Assembly: GCF_017676345.1 (NCBI RefSeq)
Contig: NZ_JAFFZM010000007.1
Coordinates: 186,001-250,000, forward strand
Direction of reading: 5' to 3'
Origin: Streptomyces smyrnaeus
GTDB lineage: Bacteria > Actinomycetota > Actinomycetes > Streptomycetales > Streptomycetaceae
DNA length: 64,000 nucleotides
Below, piece after piece: positions 24,478 to 33,708 of this stretch (positions are counted from its first letter, which is position 1; each line of letters starts with the position of its first letter). Made by a program: the position numbers and the translations under genes. Below the pieces are notes generated by a model that saw only the letters and a list, made by a program, of their open reading frames with translations, ran no database searches and was not told the origin of the DNA.

Positions 24478-25622
24478 TGAGCGCCCTGAAGGAAGCGGCG
24501 CGGCAGGCTGTCGAGCGTCATACCGAGGAATTGATCGGACTGTCCGAGAGGCTGCACGCCGACCCGGAGACCGCCTGGGAGGAACACCGGGCCGCCGCCG
24601 CCGTACCGGAGCTGCTGGACCGCGCCGGGTTCGCGGTCACCTCGTCCTACCTGGGCCTGGACACCGCCTTCCTCGCCCGGTCGGGCAGCGGACCCGTCCG
24701 GATCGCGTTGTGCGCCGAGTACGACGCGCTGCCCGGCCTCGGCCACGCCTGCGGGCACAACCTCATCGCGGCCAGTTCGGTCGGTGCCGCACTCGGTCTG
24801 GCTGCCGTGGCCGACGACGCCGGCCTCACCCTGGAGGTCTACGGCACTCCGGCCGAGGAGGGCGGCGGCGGCAAGATCGAGATGCTGGACCGCGGAGCCT
24901 TCGCCGGAGCCGACCTCGCGATGATGGTGCACCCGGCGCCGGTCGATGTCGCAGAGGCCCGCCCGTTCGCGGTCAGCCACTCCAAGATCTCCTACACCGG
25001 AAAGTCGGCGCACGCCGCGGCATATCCGGAGGCCGGGGTCAACGCGGCCGACGCCTTCACCGTGGCCCAGGTCGCCATCGGGCTGCTGCGCCAGCAGCTG
25101 CCGGCCTCGGCCAGGGTGCACGGCGTGGTGACCCACGCGGGGGACGCCCCGAACGCCATCCCGGAACAGTCGACCGGACGGTGGTATGTGCGGGCGGAGA
25201 CGCTGGCCGAGCTGGCCGAACTGGAGCCCCGGGTCATGCGGGCCTTCGAGGCAGGTGCCCTGGCGACCGGCTGCGACCTGGAGATCGAGCCGGAGAGCAA
25301 ACCGTACGCGGAGTTCCGCACGGACGAGACCGCCCTTGGCCACTACCGGGCGAACGCCCTTGCGCTGGGCCGGAAATTCGCGCCACCGGGCCAGGCCGCA
25401 CGGATGAACCGCGCCTCCACCGACATGGGCAACGTCTCGCAGGTGGTCCCGGCCATCCACCCCTACATCGGCATCGGTTCCCTTCCCGCCACCAACCACC
25501 AGCACGAGTTCGCCGCGTACTGCGTGGGCGGGACGGCACAGCGGGCCCTGCTCGACGGGGCGATCGCCCTGGCCTGGACGGGCGTGGACCGAAGCATGTC
25601 GGGCCAGGGAACAGCGATGTGA
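24477..25622 (+). CDS. M20-family amidohydrolase (AbgB/IAA-amide hydrolase-like)
   Basis: A 381-residue metal-dependent amidohydrolase. Metal ligands are visible in ALCAEYDALPGLGHACGHNL (near residue 80-98), the catalytic glutamates in YGTPAEEGGGGK, a His in MMVHPAP, and the last His in PATNHQHEFAAY. The dimerisation domain follows KISYTGKSAHAAAYPEAG. Relatives hydrolyse p-aminobenzoyl-glutamate, acyl-amino acids or other amide conjugates. It starts one base inside the DUF1028 stop. With an aspartase gene downstream, an aspartate-type conjugate is an attractive but unproven substrate. Confidence 0.87.
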   Translation: MSALKEAARQAVERHTEELIGLSERLHADPETAWEEHRAAAAVPELLDRAGFAVTSSYLGLDTAFLARSGSGPVRIALCAEYDALPGLGHACGHNLIAASSVGAALGLAAVADDAGLTLEVYGTPAEEGGGGKIEMLDRGAFAGADLAMMVHPAPVDVAEARPFAVSHSKISYTGKSAHAAAYPEAGVNAADAFTVAQVAIGLLRQQLPASARVHGVVTHAGDAPNAIPEQSTGRWYVRAETLAELAELEPRVMRAFEAGALATGCDLEIEPESKPYAEFRTDETALGHYRANALALGRKFAPPGQAARMNRASTDMGNVSQVVPAIHPYIGIGSLPATNHQHEFAAYCVGGTAQRALLDGAIALAWTGVDRSMSGQGTAM

Positions 25623-25933
25623 CCGGGTCATCCGGGCGACCCCCAGCAGCGAATGGGCGCGCCGGGGTGCGCGCCGCCCGGCCGCCCGGGCGCCCTTACC
25701 CGTGACGGCCGACCACAGGCGCGGACAGCTTGCTGTCCGACGTACCCGACGCCCGACGCCCGGCTCCGGGTGGCCCGGTGCCGCCGATGACGCGGTGACG
25801 GCCGGCGTGCTCGGGCCGGAGGGACGAACCCGAATCCGACGGCCACGCGTCCGGTGCGCATGCGCACGGCTGCCGGAACCCCGTCTCAGCGTGTCGTTCA
25901 TCAGCCCCCATCCCGACGACCCGGAGGACACCG
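25623..25933. other. Intergenic region before the aspartase gene
   Basis: About 310 GC-rich bases with no supported gene. No clear promoter or dyad was seen; CCGGAGGACACCG just before 25934 is the ribosome site of the aspartase gene. Confidence 0.45.
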
Positions 25934-27376
25934 ATGCCCCCGACCCCAGGCCCTCAGTGCACCGTCCCGGCAGAGGTCCGGCGGCGGACGGAGCATGACA
26001 TGCTCGGCGACATCGACGTGCCGTCGGACGCCTACTACGGGGCGCACACCGCCAGGGCGGTGGCCAACTTCCCCCTCACCGGAGAGACACTCACCACCCG
26101 GCCGCACCTGATCGGCGCCTTGGTGGCGGTGAAGCAGGCCGCCGCGAGCGCGAACGCCGACGTCGGCACGCTGGACGGCACCCTGGCCGCGGTGATCGTG
26201 GAGGCCTGCGCCGAGATCCGGGGCGGAGCGCTGCACGAGCAGTTCGTGGTCGACCTCATCCAGGGCGGTGCCGGCACGTCGACCAACATGAACGCCAATG
26301 AGGTGATCGCCAACCGAGCGCTGGAACTGCTCGGCCGGCAGCGGGGGGAGTACGCGGTCCTGCACCCCCTCGACCACGTCAACCTCGGACAGAGCACCAA
26401 CGATGTCTATCCGACCGCCGTGAAGCTGGCGTTGGACGCACACCTCGCCGGGCTGCTCACCGCCCTGGCCGGTCTGCGGGAAGCCTTCACCGTCAAGTCC
26501 GCTGAGTTCGCCGACGTACTGAAGATGGGCCGCACCCAGCTACAGGATGCCGTACCCATGACGCTGGGCCAGGAGTTCGCGGCGTTCGCCGCCACCCTCG
26601 CCGAGGACGAGCAGCGCCTCGCCGAGGTCCGACCCCTGCTCCACGAGGTGAATCTCGGCGGCACCGCGATCGGCACCGGCCTCAACGCCCGCCCGGGCTA
26701 TCGGGAGCACGCGGTCGAGCACCTGCGCCGGGTGACGGGGATCCCCACGCTGGTGTCCCCTCCCGACCTGATCGAGGCGACGCAGGACGCGGGAGTCTTC
26801 GTCCAGCTTTCCGGCGTGCTCAAGCGGGTCGCTGTGAAACTTTCCAAGATCTGCAACGACCTGCGCCTGCTGTCCTCGGGACCGCAGACCGGATTCGGTG
26901 ACATCACCCTCCCCGCACGCCAGGCCGGTTCCTCCATCATGCCCGGCAAGGTCAACCCGGTGATCGCCGAAGCGGTCAACCAGATCGCGTTCGAAGTCAT
27001 CGGCCACGATATGACCGTCACTCTCGCCGCCGAAGGCGGTCAGCTCCAACTCAACCCCTTCGAGCCGATCATCTACCGGAGCCTGAGCGCCGGCCTGGAC
27101 CACCTCGCCGCCGGTGTCGCTGTCCTCACCCAGCACTGCGTGCGCGGTATCACCGCCAACCGCCACCGGCTCGCCCAGACCGTCGCCGCCTCCACCGGGC
27201 TGGTCACCGCGCTCAGCCCCGCAATCGGCTACGAGACCGCCTGTGCCATCGCGCTGGAGGCGCACCACAGCGGCAAGCCCGCGCTCGACCTGATCCGCGA
27301 GCGCGGGCTGCTGACCGACGCCGAACTCCGCGAGCTCACCAGCCCCGCCGCCCTGACCGGCCGACCCACCCTCTGA
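25934..27376 (+). CDS. aspA: Aspartate ammonia-lyase
   Basis: A 480-residue class II fumarase/aspartase superfamily enzyme. The signature loop is GSSIMPGKVNPVIAEAVNQ (about residue 320-340, catalytic serine), with GGAGTSTNMNANEV and NLGQSTNDVYPTA forming the other active-site walls. The V-I-A-E after KVNP and the TNMNANEVIANRA form favour aspartase over fumarase. It deaminates L-aspartate to fumarate and ammonia in the cytosol. GGAGGACACCG lies before the ATG. The gene follows the M20 hydrolase and precedes a metabolite transporter, suggesting that aspartate is an intermediate of the local pathway. Confidence 0.85.
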   Translation: MPPTPGPQCTVPAEVRRRTEHDMLGDIDVPSDAYYGAHTARAVANFPLTGETLTTRPHLIGALVAVKQAAASANADVGTLDGTLAAVIVEACAEIRGGALHEQFVVDLIQGGAGTSTNMNANEVIANRALELLGRQRGEYAVLHPLDHVNLGQSTNDVYPTAVKLALDAHLAGLLTALAGLREAFTVKSAEFADVLKMGRTQLQDAVPMTLGQEFAAFAATLAEDEQRLAEVRPLLHEVNLGGTAIGTGLNARPGYREHAVEHLRRVTGIPTLVSPPDLIEATQDAGVFVQLSGVLKRVAVKLSKICNDLRLLSSGPQTGFGDITLPARQAGSSIMPGKVNPVIAEAVNQIAFEVIGHDMTVTLAAEGGQLQLNPFEPIIYRSLSAGLDHLAAGVAVLTQHCVRGITANRHRLAQTVAASTGLVTALSPAIGYETACAIALEAHHSGKPALDLIRERGLLTDAELRELTSPAALTGRPTL

Positions 27377-27438
27377 GGACCGCGCCCGGGGTCCCGCTCG
27401 GCTCCGGCTTCTCCAACCACCTTCACAAGGAGGCGCGC

Positions 27439-28806
27439 ATGCGCACTTGTAACAGCGGCGCCAGGACGACCGAGGTCGAGGTGGCCACCCATGTGATGTC
27501 ACTGCGCAGGAGCGTTGCCGCGGGCGCCGTGGGCGTGTTCGTGCACTGGTTCGACTGGGCCGCCTATGCCTACCTCGCCGGTACGGTCGCTACCGTGTTC
27601 TTCCCGGCCGAGGACAGCACCACGGGGCTGCTCGCCGTCTTCGGTGTCTTCGCCGTGTCATTCGGCATCCGGCCGATCGGTGCCCTGGTGTTCGGCTCGC
27701 TCGGCGACCGGATCGGCCGCAAGCGCACCCTGTCGCTGGTCATCTTCATGATGTCCGGCGCGACCCTCACCATCGGTCTTCTCCCCGGTTACGCGTCGAT
27801 CGGTGTGGCCGCCCCGATACTCCTGGTGATCCTGCGCCTGCTCCAAGGCTTCGCCGCCGGCGGCGAGTTCGGCAGCGCGGCCAGCTTCCTCGCCGAGAGC
27901 GCACCCCGACGCCGTCGCGGATTCGGCGTCAGCTGGCTGGAGGTCGGCTCCCTGCTGGGCTTCCTCGCAGGGTCGTTCGTCTTCTTCCTGCTGTCGACGA
28001 CGCTGGACGACACCCGGCTCACCTCCTGGGGCTGGCGCCTCCCCTTCCTCATCGCTGCGCCGCTCGGCGTCATCGGCTTCATCATCCGCAACAAGATCGA
28101 GGACACCCCGGAGTACCGGGCCATGGAGGCGAACGACACCGTCCCACGCAGTCCTGTGCGGGAACTGCTGCGCTCCCACAAACGACACCTGCTCCAGGCG
28201 TCGGGCTTGATGGCGGCCATGCACGTGCCCTTCTATGCCGTTCTGACCTACCTCGTCACCTACGAGACCGACCATTTGGGCCACTCAGCGGGCAGTGCCG
28301 CCCTGCTGTCCACGGTGATATCGCTGCTGGGACTGGCGCTGGTGCCATTGTTCGGTCTGCTGTCCGACCGCGTGGGACGCAAGCCCGTGTTCGTCGGCGC
28401 GACAGCCGCTCTGCTCGTCGTCTCCACCCCGGCCTTCCTCCTGATGCGCACCGGACCGGCAGGAACCTGGGCGGCCGGCCTGCTGCTGGGCGCGATCCTG
28501 GCGGCGATCCTCGGCACCTACGCAGTCTGGTCGGCAGAGGTCTTCCCTACCCGCACACGTCAGAGCGGGCTGTCCATCTCCTACAACCTCACCGCCGCCC
28601 TGTTCGCGGGCACAGTGCCGTACCTGATGACCGTCCTCATCTCCGCCACCGGCAGCACCCTGGTGCCCGGCCCGTACCTGATGGTGTTCGCCGCCGGTGG
28701 CCTCATCGCCGCCCTGTCCCTGCGGGAGACCGTCGGCTCCACCTTGCTGCGCCCCGAGGACATTTCTGACCTGCCCTCCAGGGCGCCGTCGAGCGACGCC
28801 GCCTAG
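27439..28806 (+). CDS. MHS-family MFS metabolite:H+ symporter
   Basis: A 455-residue, twelve-segment permease. It carries the MHS hallmarks: AVGVFVHWFDWAAYAYLAGT in segment 1, GSLGDRIGRKRTLS in the first cytosolic loop, LRLLQGFAAGGEFGSAASFL in segment 4-5 and a second GLLSDRVGRKPVF motif between segments 8 and 9. The family imports proline/betaine, alpha-ketoglutarate, citrate and aromatic acids, so this is probably the importer for the neighbouring catabolic enzymes. AAGGAGG precedes the ATG, 62 bases after the aspartase stop. Confidence 0.88.
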   Translation: MRTCNSGARTTEVEVATHVMSLRRSVAAGAVGVFVHWFDWAAYAYLAGTVATVFFPAEDSTTGLLAVFGVFAVSFGIRPIGALVFGSLGDRIGRKRTLSLVIFMMSGATLTIGLLPGYASIGVAAPILLVILRLLQGFAAGGEFGSAASFLAESAPRRRRGFGVSWLEVGSLLGFLAGSFVFFLLSTTLDDTRLTSWGWRLPFLIAAPLGVIGFIIRNKIEDTPEYRAMEANDTVPRSPVRELLRSHKRHLLQASGLMAAMHVPFYAVLTYLVTYETDHLGHSAGSAALLSTVISLLGLALVPLFGLLSDRVGRKPVFVGATAALLVVSTPAFLLMRTGPAGTWAAGLLLGAILAAILGTYAVWSAEVFPTRTRQSGLSISYNLTAALFAGTVPYLMTVLISATGSTLVPGPYLMVFAAGGLIAALSLRETVGSTLLRPEDISDLPSRAPSSDAA

Positions 28807-28844
28807 AGTCGGGGCGGACCGGACCACCAGCGCAAGGGCCATGA

Positions 28845-29759
28845 ATGACGTCACCAGTGGGTTTCACTCTCGTTCAGCTCCGTTACTTTCTCATCGCGGC
28901 TGAACGCGGTTCGATGACGGAGGCGTCGGCGGAGCTGCACATTGCGCAGTCTGCTGTGTCAGCGGCCATCTACAACCTGGAGCGGGACTTGCGGGTGCAG
29001 CTGTTCATCCGTCGACGGGGGCGAGGCCTGACCCTCACACCCGCCGGGGAGCGGCTCCAGCAACAGGCGCGGGATCTGCTGGTCCGCGCCCGTGAACTCG
29101 AACGGGAGGCCCGGGGAGACGGTGAGACCATCTCCGGGCCGGTGGCCGTCGGTTGTTTCGTGACCCTGGCCCCCTCCTACCTGCCGACCCTTTTCACCGA
29201 GTGCACCGAACGCTATCCGGGAATCGAGATCGATGTGGTGGAGGCGGAGACGGACCAGCTCGTCCATGCTCTGGCCGCGGGACGCATCGATTTCGCCCTC
29301 ACCTACGGCCTCGGCCTGGCAGCCGAGCCGGCCTTGAGCAGCGAGACGATTGCCCGCGCCCCCGCCTATGTCATCGTTTCGGCCGATCACCCGCTGGCCG
29401 GCCAGGAGAGCGTGAGGCTGGCAGAGCTGTCCACGGAGCCCCTCGTTCTGCTGGACCTTCCCCACAGCCGTGACTACTTCCGCTCACTGGTGGCCGCCAC
29501 CGGCACTGCTCCCGATGTCCGCTACCGCACCCGGAGCTATGAGACCGTGCGTTCCCTGGTGGCCCGAGGGCTCGGTTTCTCCGTGCTGAACCAGCGGCCG
29601 GCAACCAGCCAGACCTACGGCGGCGGCGAGATCGCGGAACTGGAGCTGCGGGACGGCAGCCCTGCGCTCGAAGTCAAGCTCGCCTCCATGGCAGGCATGA
29701 CACAAAGCGCCCGCGCCCTGGCGGTGATGGGACTGCTGCGGGAGATCGCCGCGCGCTAG
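28845..29759 (+). CDS. LysR-family transcriptional regulator
   Basis: A 304-residue LysR protein. The helix-turn-helix is YFLIAAERGSMTEASAELHI and AQSAVSAAIYNLERDL, followed by the effector domain (about 90-300) with ISGPVAVGCFVTLAPSYLP and RIDFALTYG. It lies on the same strand right after the transporter gene, 38 bases after its stop, and so is probably co-transcribed and controls the whole set. A hairpin follows the stop. Confidence 0.87.
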   Translation: MTSPVGFTLVQLRYFLIAAERGSMTEASAELHIAQSAVSAAIYNLERDLRVQLFIRRRGRGLTLTPAGERLQQQARDLLVRARELEREARGDGETISGPVAVGCFVTLAPSYLPTLFTECTERYPGIEIDVVEAETDQLVHALAAGRIDFALTYGLGLAAEPALSSETIARAPAYVIVSADHPLAGQESVRLAELSTEPLVLLDLPHSRDYFRSLVAATGTAPDVRYRTRSYETVRSLVARGLGFSVLNQRPATSQTYGGGEIAELELRDGSPALEVKLASMAGMTQSARALAVMGLLREIAAR

Positions 29760-29795
29760 GTGGAGACCGCGGCGATCTACCTGGCCGGTCTCCAC
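29760..29795. terminator. Hairpin between convergent LysR and TetR genes
   Basis: GTGGAGACC (29760-29768) pairs perfectly with GGTCTCCAC (29787-29795). It begins at the first base after the LysR stop. Confidence 0.6.
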
Positions 29796-29898
29796 TTGGC
29801 GGGCGTCTTTCATGCGGTGCCCAGGTCTTGGCACGGAATGGCCGGTGCGAGCTGCGGAGGCGGATGCTGGCTGAGCCGGAGGGGCCGCTTCGCGTCCG

Positions 29899-30501
29899 CT
29901 ACAACCGCACGCACCCTGTCGCCAGCCGTGCGTACCCCAGCACCAATGCGCGAGCCGCCGACGGGGTGAGCTCCTTGTTGCGGCTGACGATGTGCAGGCC
30001 GTAACCGTCCTCCAGGGCGACGATCGTGCGGGCCAGGTCGACAGCCGGGGCGGCGAGGGTGAAGTCGCCCGTGGCGGCCCCGACTTCGAGGATCGTCGCG
30101 TAGAGGGCGGTCTCGCGGGCGAAGAGCGAGGCCATCAGTGCCGCGTGCCCCGCGCTGCGGTCGGCTCGACTGTGCAGCTCGTACAACAGTGCGTGGGTCG
30201 CGTCGTCACCACGGTCCGGGAGGCCTGTCTCCACGGCCTCCCTGAGGCGGGTGACAGGATCGCGCACCCCGTCCGTGCGGGCGAGCCGGCCCGTGAGATA
30301 GCGCTCGACGGCACCCCGGTGCACCTCCAGGACCAGCTCGTCCAGCTCCGGGTAGTAGTAGAGCACCGAGCCCGCCGACACGCCGGCCTCGGCGGCGATG
30401 TCCTTGATGCGCAGACTCGCCAGCCCACGCGCGGTGATGGCCCGGCCCGCCGCGTCGATGAGCGCCTCCCGGCGTGCTTCCTGCTTCTTCGGTCTCCCCA
30501 T
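29899..30501 (-). CDS. TetR-family regulator (BetI/PuuR-like)
   Basis: A 200-residue TetR repressor. The DNA-binding head is KQEARREALIDAAGRAITAR, then LRIKDIAAEAGVSAGSVLYY with YPELDELVLEVH, the form seen in BetI-like regulators of amine catabolism. The C-terminal ligand domain covers about residues 70-190. It faces away from the five-gene NCS1/aldehyde-dehydrogenase operon, with a dyad cluster about 30 bases upstream of its start, and is the likely repressor of that operon. Confidence 0.87.
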   Translation of the reverse strand: MGRPKKQEARREALIDAAGRAITARGLASLRIKDIAAEAGVSAGSVLYYYPELDELVLEVHRGAVERYLTGRLARTDGVRDPVTRLREAVETGLPDRGDDATHALLYELHSRADRSAGHAALMASLFARETALYATILEVGAATGDFTLAAPAVDLARTIVALEDGYGLHIVSRNKELTPSAARALVLGYARLATGCVRL

Positions 30502-30529
30502 GAGATTGATTCTCTGTTATCGGCATCAA

Positions 30530-30548
30530 GAATCGCAAGATTCGAATC
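30530..30548. promoter_or_regulatory. Probable TetR operator
   Basis: GAATC (30530-30534), GCAA, GATTC (30539-30543), GAATC (30544-30548). Two overlapping dyads result: GAATC-N4-GATTC and the perfect palindrome GATTCGAATC. It lies between the divergent TetR gene and the catabolic operon. Confidence 0.6.
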
Positions 30549-30685
30549 GTGCAAGCCTTGACGGCGGGTTGGGTCGTTGTTTGAATCCAGCATCAAAGAA
30601 CCGAGGGCAAGTGATCTCGCCCGAAGGTCCCTCCTGCGTCGTCCCCGAACCGCACCGCGATTCCCGTCCCCGAGAGGGGTGTGCG

Positions 30686-32206
30686 ATGGACCGGCAAGGC
30701 CCTCACAGTGAACCCGGACCCGCCACTGCGTCCGCAGTCTTCGAACGGCGCACCATTGACGTCGTCCCGGTGAACGAGCGGCACGGGCGCACCCGTGACC
30801 TGTTCACCATCTGGTTCTCCGCGAACCTGGGGCCGCTGACCCTGGTGACCGGAGCGCTGGCCCCGACCGCCTTCGGGCTCTCCTTCTGGTGGAGCCTGGT
30901 TGCGCTGCTGGCCGGACACCTCGGCGGCGGCTTCCTGATGGCGCTGCACTCGGCCCAGGGGCCGCAGCTCGGAGTGCCGCAGATGATCCAGAGTCGGGGG
31001 CAGTTCGGCACAGTGGGCGCGCTCGTCGTCGTCCTCGCGGTCCTGGTGATGTATCAGGGGTTCTTCGCCTCCAATCTGGTGGTCGGCGCCCAGTCGCTGC
31101 GGGAGGTCCTGCCCGGAGTGCCGCTGGATGCGGGCATCATGGGCGGTGCCGTCGTCAGTCTCGTCGTGGCAGTGGTCGGCTACCGGCTGATGCACCGCAT
31201 CGGGGCTCTGTCGAGCTGGGTTTTCGGGGCTGTGCAGATCGCGGGTGCAGCGTGGCTGCTGTGCGGCGGGCTGCCCGGGGACTTCCTGTCCCGGGGCGAG
31301 TTCAGCCTCGGTGGATTCCTCGGCATGGTGTCGGTCGGCGCACTGTGGCAGGTCGCCTATGCGCCTTACGTCTCCGACTACTCCCGCTACATGCCCGCCT
31401 CCACCGCCGGAGTGCGCTCGACTCTGTGGTGCACGTACTGGGGCACGGTCCTCGGGAGCCTGCTGCCGATGACCGTAGGCGCCGCTGTAGGGCTGGCCGT
31501 GCCCGGCTCCGACCCGGTGGCCGCACAGACGGGGCTGCTGGGCACACCGCTGGCACAGCTCACCCTGTGGTGCTTCGCCCTGGTCACCATGCTGACCAAC
31601 TCCATGAACCTGTACGGCGCCGTGCTCTGCGTCGTCACCGCCGTGCAGACCTTCGCTGTCCGCTGGCTGCCGCGCGCCGCCGGCCGGGCTCTGCTCGGTG
31701 CGGCCCTGTGCGCTTTGTCCGCCGTACTCGCGCTCGCCTTCGCCGGCAGCTTCATGGACCGCTACCTGAACTTCCTCTACGTACTGCAATACCTGTTGAT
31801 CCCGTGGACCGCGATCAACCTCGTGGACTTCTACCTGGTGCGGCGCGGGCACTACGACGTCGCCGCGTTCTTCGCCCGGGACGGCGGCGCATACGGACGG
31901 ATCAATCGGCCCGCCCTGAGCGTGTACCTGCTGGGCATCGCCGTCGAGTTCCCGTTCATGGCGCAGGAGATGTACACCGGCCCCGTCGCCGCCACACTCG
32001 GCGACACCGATCTCGGCTGGCTCGCCGGGCTTCTGTTCACGCTGCCCGCCTATCTGCTCGCCACCCGCCGCACCCGGGCGGCGCGGGACGCCGGATCGCC
32101 GCACACCGTCCCTCCCGGCACCCCTGAGCCCCTCCTCACTCCCGAAGGTCCGGCCAGCCACGACAACCCCACCAGCCCTGACAGCCCCACCGGAGCCGCC
32201 CGATGA
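30686..32206 (+). CDS. NCS1-family purine/cytosine-type permease
   Basis: A 506-residue permease with about twelve membrane segments. The opening ERRTIDVVPVNERHGRTRDL is typical of NCS1 transporters, as are LGGGFLMALHSAQGPQLGVP and VSVGALWQVAYAPYVSDYSR. Members take up cytosine, purines, hydantoins or thiamine precursors with H+ or Na+. GAGAGGGG lies before the ATG; earlier in-frame codons are not needed by the family. Its stop overlaps the aldehyde dehydrogenase start (ATGA), making it the first gene of a five-gene coupled operon. Confidence 0.88.
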   Translation: MDRQGPHSEPGPATASAVFERRTIDVVPVNERHGRTRDLFTIWFSANLGPLTLVTGALAPTAFGLSFWWSLVALLAGHLGGGFLMALHSAQGPQLGVPQMIQSRGQFGTVGALVVVLAVLVMYQGFFASNLVVGAQSLREVLPGVPLDAGIMGGAVVSLVVAVVGYRLMHRIGALSSWVFGAVQIAGAAWLLCGGLPGDFLSRGEFSLGGFLGMVSVGALWQVAYAPYVSDYSRYMPASTAGVRSTLWCTYWGTVLGSLLPMTVGAAVGLAVPGSDPVAAQTGLLGTPLAQLTLWCFALVTMLTNSMNLYGAVLCVVTAVQTFAVRWLPRAAGRALLGAALCALSAVLALAFAGSFMDRYLNFLYVLQYLLIPWTAINLVDFYLVRRGHYDVAAFFARDGGAYGRINRPALSVYLLGIAVEFPFMAQEMYTGPVAATLGDTDLGWLAGLLFTLPAYLLATRRTRAARDAGSPHTVPPGTPEPLLTPEGPASHDNPTSPDSPTGAAR

Positions 32207-33708
32207 GCCACACGCCCGCCGACGAGACCCCCACCACCACCGAGGGCTGGCACGCGCGCGCCCACGCGCTGCGGCCCCCCACCCTCCCCTTCATCGACGG
32301 CGCCGAGCACAAGCCCGCGACCGACCGCACCTTCGCCACGGTCAACCCGGCCACGGGCGAGACGATCACCGAGGTCGCCGCCTGTACGGAGGCCGAGGTC
32401 GACCTGGCAGTGCGCGCGGCCCGCACCTCCTTCGAGGACGGGCGCTGGTCGCGGCGGGCACCCGAGGAGCGCAAGCGCGTGTTGTTGCGCCTGGCCGCGC
32501 TGATCGAAGAACACGGCCCCGAACTCGCGCTGTACGACACGCTGGAGATGGGTAAGCCCATCTCCGACACCCTCGGCGGCGACGTGCCCGGCGCCGCCGG
32601 CTGCTTCAGCTGGCACGCCGAGGCCGCCGACAAGCTGTACGGCGAGACCGCGCCCCTGCCACCTGGCGAAGTCGCCCTGGTTCGCCGCGTACCGCTGGGC
32701 GTGATCGGCGCTGTCGTCCCGTGGAACTTCCCGCTCGACATGGCCGCCTGGAAGCTCGCACCCGCGCTGGCGGTGGGCAACAGCGTGGTGCTCAAGCCCG
32801 CCGAACAGTCCCCGCTCTCCGCGCTGCGACTGGCGGCGCTGGCGAGTGAGGCGGGACTCCCGGACGGGGTGCTCAACGTCGTACCGGGCCGGGGAGAGGA
32901 AGCCGGAAGGGCTCTCGGGCTGCACCCGGACGTGGACGCGCTCGCCTTCACCGGGTCCACCGCCGTAGGCAAACTCTTCCTCGGATACGCCGCCGCCTCC
33001 AACCTCAAGCAGGTATGGCCCGAGTGCGGCGGCAAGAGCCCGAACCTGATCTTCCCCGACGCCGACCTGGAGGCCGCCGCCGAGCGCGCCGCCTGGGGCT
33101 TCACCTGCAACGGCGGGCAGATCTGCTCCGCCAACACCCGGCTGCTCGTGCACACCGACATCGCCGAGGAATTCACCGCGCGTGTCGTCGCACACGCTGC
33201 GGCCCTCGCCCCCGGCGACCCGCTCGATCCACGTACCGCCTACGGTCCGCTCGTCGACGAGACGCAGGTCGCTCGGCTCGCCGGGGAGCTGGCCGGGGCC
33301 CGGGAGCGTGGCGGCACCGTGCACGGCGGAACCCGCCCCGGGATGACCGGGGCCTATCTGGAACCCGCAGTGGTCACCGGGCTCGGCCCGGAGGACCGGC
33401 TCGCACGCGAGGAGCTGTTCGGACCGGTGCTGACCGTGCTGCCGTTCGCAGACGAGGACGAAGCGGTCAGGACCGCCAACGACTCCCCGTACGGCCTCGC
33501 CGCCTCCGTCTGGACGCGCGATCTGTCCCGCGCACACCGCGTCGCGGACGCACTCTGCGCCGGCACCGTCTCCGTCAACACCGTCGACGCACTGGACCCG
33601 CGCACCCCGTTCGGCGGCTTCAAGCAGTCCGGCTACGGGCGCGACCTGTCCGCGCACTCCTTCGCCAAGTACACCGGCCTCAAGACGACCTGGATCAGCT
33701 ACCGATGA
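32203..33708 (+). CDS. Aldehyde dehydrogenase, PuuC-like
   Basis: The 501-residue NAD(P)+-dependent enzyme has WNFPLDMAAWKLAPALAVGN (substrate/cofactor channel), FTGSTAVGKLF, QVWPECGGKSPNLIFPDADL holding the general-base glutamate, and FTCNGGQICSANTRLLVH with the catalytic cysteine. The PECGGKSP form is shared with gamma-glutamyl-aminobutyraldehyde and other aminoaldehyde dehydrogenases. It oxidises an aldehyde, probably made by the aminotransferase encoded two genes later, to the acid. Both its ends overlap neighbours by four bases. Confidence 0.88.
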   Translation: MSHTPADETPTTTEGWHARAHALRPPTLPFIDGAEHKPATDRTFATVNPATGETITEVAACTEAEVDLAVRAARTSFEDGRWSRRAPEERKRVLLRLAALIEEHGPELALYDTLEMGKPISDTLGGDVPGAAGCFSWHAEAADKLYGETAPLPPGEVALVRRVPLGVIGAVVPWNFPLDMAAWKLAPALAVGNSVVLKPAEQSPLSALRLAALASEAGLPDGVLNVVPGRGEEAGRALGLHPDVDALAFTGSTAVGKLFLGYAAASNLKQVWPECGGKSPNLIFPDADLEAAAERAAWGFTCNGGQICSANTRLLVHTDIAEEFTARVVAHAAALAPGDPLDPRTAYGPLVDETQVARLAGELAGARERGGTVHGGTRPGMTGAYLEPAVVTGLGPEDRLAREELFGPVLTVLPFADEDEAVRTANDSPYGLAASVWTRDLSRAHRVADALCAGTVSVNTVDALDPRTPFGGFKQSGYGRDLSAHSFAKYTGLKTTWISYR

